This document shows positions 4,644 through 6,085 of a stretch of 6,085 bases of DNA, piece by piece. A model generated the notes under the pieces. It had not been told where the DNA came from, searched no databases, and was given only the letters and a program-made list of their open reading frames with translations. The stretch is from Gemmatimonadota bacterium. GTDB lineage: Bacteria; Gemmatimonadota; Gemmatimonadetes; Palauibacterales; Palauibacteraceae. Each line of letters opens with the position of its first letter. Within the stretch, counting starts at the first letter, position 1. The stretch spans positions 1 through 6,085 of the forward strand of contig JABDQB010000106.1 in NCBI GenBank assembly GCA_013042495.1, read 5' to 3'. Both the position numbers and the translations under genes were made by a program.

Positions 4644-5684
4644 TCAATTCGTGAGCACCACCTTGCCGAGATTCCGCCGCGCGTGGATGTAGCGGTGCGC
4701 TTCTACGGCGCCGTCCCGCGTGAGGGGATACGTGCTGTCGAGGATCGGTCTGAGTTCGCCGGATTGTACGCCGCGGTAGATCACCTCGAGGCCGGATAGA
4801 AGCAGGCCTTCGCGTTCCTGCAGGTGCAGCAGGTGTACGCCCGAAATGCCGATACACGGTTGCACGAGGTCCATGGGGTGCAGGCGCGGCGTCTTGAGCC
4901 ACGCCAGTGCGGCTCGCGGCCAGTTCTTGCGGTTCGTCGGGAGGGCCGCGCTCATTCCGTAGAACACGAGGCGCCCGAGCGGGGCGAGCAGGCGGCGGCA
5001 GGCAGCGGTGGCCTCGCCCCCCGTGGCGTCCAGCGCCACGTCGACCTCGCGCGGACCGAGCAGGCTCTCGACGTCCGGCTCCCAGTCACCCCGCGAGTCG
5101 AAGCAAGCCTCCGCGCCCAATTCCTCCACCACGAAGGCGCGCTTCTCGGCTGTGCCGGCGGTGCCGACGACACGCAGCCCGTCGCGCACGGCCAGCTGCA
5201 CCGCGGCCGATCCGACACCGCCGGCGGCACCGAGGATCAATGCCGTCTCTCCGCGTCGCACCCTCGCGCACTCGGAGAGGCAAACCCAGGCCGTGAGGAA
5301 CACAACGGGAATCGCCGCCGCCTCGGCGGGCGACAGGCTCTCGGGGTAGTGAAACAGATTCCGGGTCGGCACCACGATGTCGTGGGCGTAGCCGCCGTGC
5401 CGGATCAGGCCCACGGCCCGGTCGCCCGCGGACCAGTCCTCGACGCCTTCACCCACCGACATGATCTCGCCGGCTACTTCGAACCCGGGGCTGTAGGGTC
5501 GGGGCGGGACTGTGTCGTACAGACCGGCTCGCATGAACAGATCCGCGAAGTTGATCCCCGCCGCTCGTACCCGGAGGTGCACTTCGCCTGGGCCCGGCTC
5601 GGCAAGCGGGATCTCTCGCTCGACGAACACCTCAGGCGCTCCGTGGCGCTCGATACGGACAGCTCGTGTGGTCGTTTGCGGCAC
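4644..5684 (-). CDS. Zinc-independent quinone oxidoreductase of the MDR superfamily, VAT-1-like
   Basis: This 346-residue enzyme has the quinone oxidoreductase layout: an N-terminal GroES-like domain with AGINFADLFMRAGLY (42-56) and PGFEVAGEI (66-74), then a Rossmann domain with the NADPH-binding turn GAAGGVG (152-158) and strand VVGTAGTAEKR. The Cys/His zinc ligands of classical alcohol dehydrogenases are absent (Asn-Phe-Ala-Asp replaces the Cys-Gly-x-Asp site), as is the structural-zinc Cys loop. Features of the VAT-1 branch are FYGMSA (241-246), an extended NRKNWPRAALAWLKTPRLHP segment and the GISGVHL region. The C-terminus reads NLGKVVL. It likely reduces quinones or enones with NADPH in the cytoplasm; the substrate is unknown. 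The start is GTG (5682-5684) with GGAG ten bases upstream. An in-frame stop lies further upstream and no ATG intervenes. The gene is 108 bp downstream of the serpin gene on the same strand. Confidence 0.9.
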   Translation of the reverse strand: MPQTTTRAVRIERHGAPEVFVEREIPLAEPGPGEVHLRVRAAGINFADLFMRAGLYDTVPPRPYSPGFEVAGEIMSVGEGVEDWSAGDRAVGLIRHGGYAHDIVVPTRNLFHYPESLSPAEAAAIPVVFLTAWVCLSECARVRRGETALILGAAGGVGSAAVQLAVRDGLRVVGTAGTAEKRAFVVEELGAEACFDSRGDWEPDVESLLGPREVDVALDATGGEATAACRRLLAPLGRLVFYGMSAALPTNRKNWPRAALAWLKTPRLHPMDLVQPCIGISGVHLLHLQEREGLLLSGLEVIYRGVQSGELRPILDSTYPLTRDGAVEAHRYIHARRNLGKVVLTN

Positions 5685-5792
5685 GGTATCTGGCTCCTCG
5701 GCGATCGGGCGGGTATCGCAGGCACTAGACTAGCCGATGCGTAGGATGCCTCCCCCGTCCGCCAGCGGCCAGTGCCCGCTTCCAGAAACCGG
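5685..5792 (-). other. Spacer between serpin and oxidoreductase genes
   Basis: I see no convincing terminator after the serpin stop. The spacer contains the GAGGAG Shine-Dalgarno-like site of the oxidoreductase and a paired CTAG-A-CTAG (5725-5733). The two genes could be co-transcribed, or the second could have its own promoter here; the sequence does not decide. Confidence 0.4.
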
Positions 5793-6085
5793 TCAGTCGG
5801 CGGAAGGATCCCGCACCACGCCCATGAACAGAAGCGCACCCGAAAGACGCTCGCGGATCGCGAACACGAACGGGCGGTCCGCCACGAACGTCGGCGGTGC
5901 GGAGGTCACGCCCACCTCCACGGACGTCACGGCGGCAGCGCGTGTGCCCTCCTCATCGACTTCGACGAACGCCTTCTGCTTCACCCGGCTGATGTGAAGC
6001 CCCATGTCCAGTGCGTCACGGTGCATTCGCGAGAAGTCCGCCGCCGTCTCATCGAAGGCGACTTCCATCCCCAGCGCCTCGAGGA
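5793..6085 (-). CDS. Serpin (MEROPS I4 protease inhibitor), C-terminal 96 residues, 5' partial
   Basis: The frame runs off the right edge (Leu-Glu-Ala-Leu-Gly precedes the internal Met at 6066-6068), so about three quarters of a usual 370-420 residue serpin lies outside. What remains is diagnostic. L-x-A-L-G-M-x-x-A-F and A-D-F-S-R-M are followed by LHISRVKQKAFVEVDEEGT. The hinge and reactive centre loop come next, then FVADRPFVFAI, which fits the PROSITE serpin signature (PS00284), then LLFMGVV and a DP ending. Aligned on alpha1-antitrypsin the loop has the inhibitory length of 17 residues from P17 Glu (5952-5954) to P1 Thr (5904-5906), with P1' Ser and the following Pro-Pro conserved. The hinge has Gly at P15, Thr at P14 and Ala at P12-P10, as in inhibitory serpins. 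It should trap a serine protease covalently after cleavage. Whether it is secreted cannot be seen because the N-terminus is missing. Confidence 0.93.
   Translation of the reverse strand, partial: LEALGMEVAFDETAADFSRMHRDALDMGLHISRVKQKAFVEVDEEGTRAAAVTSVEVGVTSAPPTFVADRPFVFAIRERLSGALLFMGVVRDPSAD
5892..5954 (-). other. Serpin reactive centre loop (P17 to P4')
   Basis: This segment encodes the hinge E-E-G-T-R-A-A-A-V and the bait region V-G-V-T-S-A-P-P. The P1-P1' pair is predicted as Thr-Ser (5901-5906) by counting from both the hinge Glu and the conserved distal D-R-P-F. A small, uncharged P1 argues against trypsin-like targets and suits elastase-, subtilisin- or thiol-type proteases. Confidence 0.75.

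Noticed and set aside
4824..5744. A 306-codon open frame on the plus strand
   Set aside because: It is the antisense shadow of the VAT-1-like oxidoreductase, with no recognisable domain and no Shine-Dalgarno.

Overview
The window is high-GC DNA from a Gram-negative-type bacterium. Three complete genes carry signal peptides, one of them encodes a DUF481 outer-membrane protein, and the last gene is the end of a serpin. This mixture would fit Gemmatimonadota or a similar environmental lineage. That placement is inference; there is no rRNA or marker gene here. Six complete genes and two partial ones fill nearly all of the sequence. There are no RNA genes, insertion sequences or CRISPR arrays.

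Layout, left to right. Bases 1-423 (+) are the C-terminal end of a very basic, disordered Pro/Thr/Ala/Arg/Lys-rich protein. Its stop codon abuts the stop of a convergent four-helix membrane protein (424-954, -). A 97-bp divergent spacer follows, holding a TTGACA box and a small hairpin. Then comes an exported DUF481 (YdiY-like) beta-barrel protein (1052-1921, +). It converges, with 14 bp between stops, on an exported membrane-associated protein of unknown function (1936-2568, -). A second divergent spacer with short direct repeats leads into a stand-alone PD-(D/E)XK nuclease (2702-3655, +). This nuclease carries the four-cysteine Fe-S pattern of Cas4 and AddB. Next is a secreted, acidic, extremely methionine-rich protein that looks like a tandem duplication (3776-4549, +). 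It is preceded by a leader with a perfect hairpin and a strong ribosome binding site. A 10-bp perfect stem-loop separates it from a convergent VAT-1-like, zinc-independent quinone oxidoreductase (4644-5684, -). The window closes with the last 96 residues of a serpin (5793-6085, -), including the whole reactive centre loop.

The genes alternate in orientation and do not form an obvious operon. Only the serpin and the oxidoreductase are adjacent in the same direction, 108 bp apart. I see no multi-gene system. The points most worth a second look are the solo Cas4/AddB-like nuclease, the methionine-rich duplicated secreted protein, the bacterial serpin with a canonical-length loop and predicted Thr-Ser scissile bond, and the histone-H1-like tail at the left edge.
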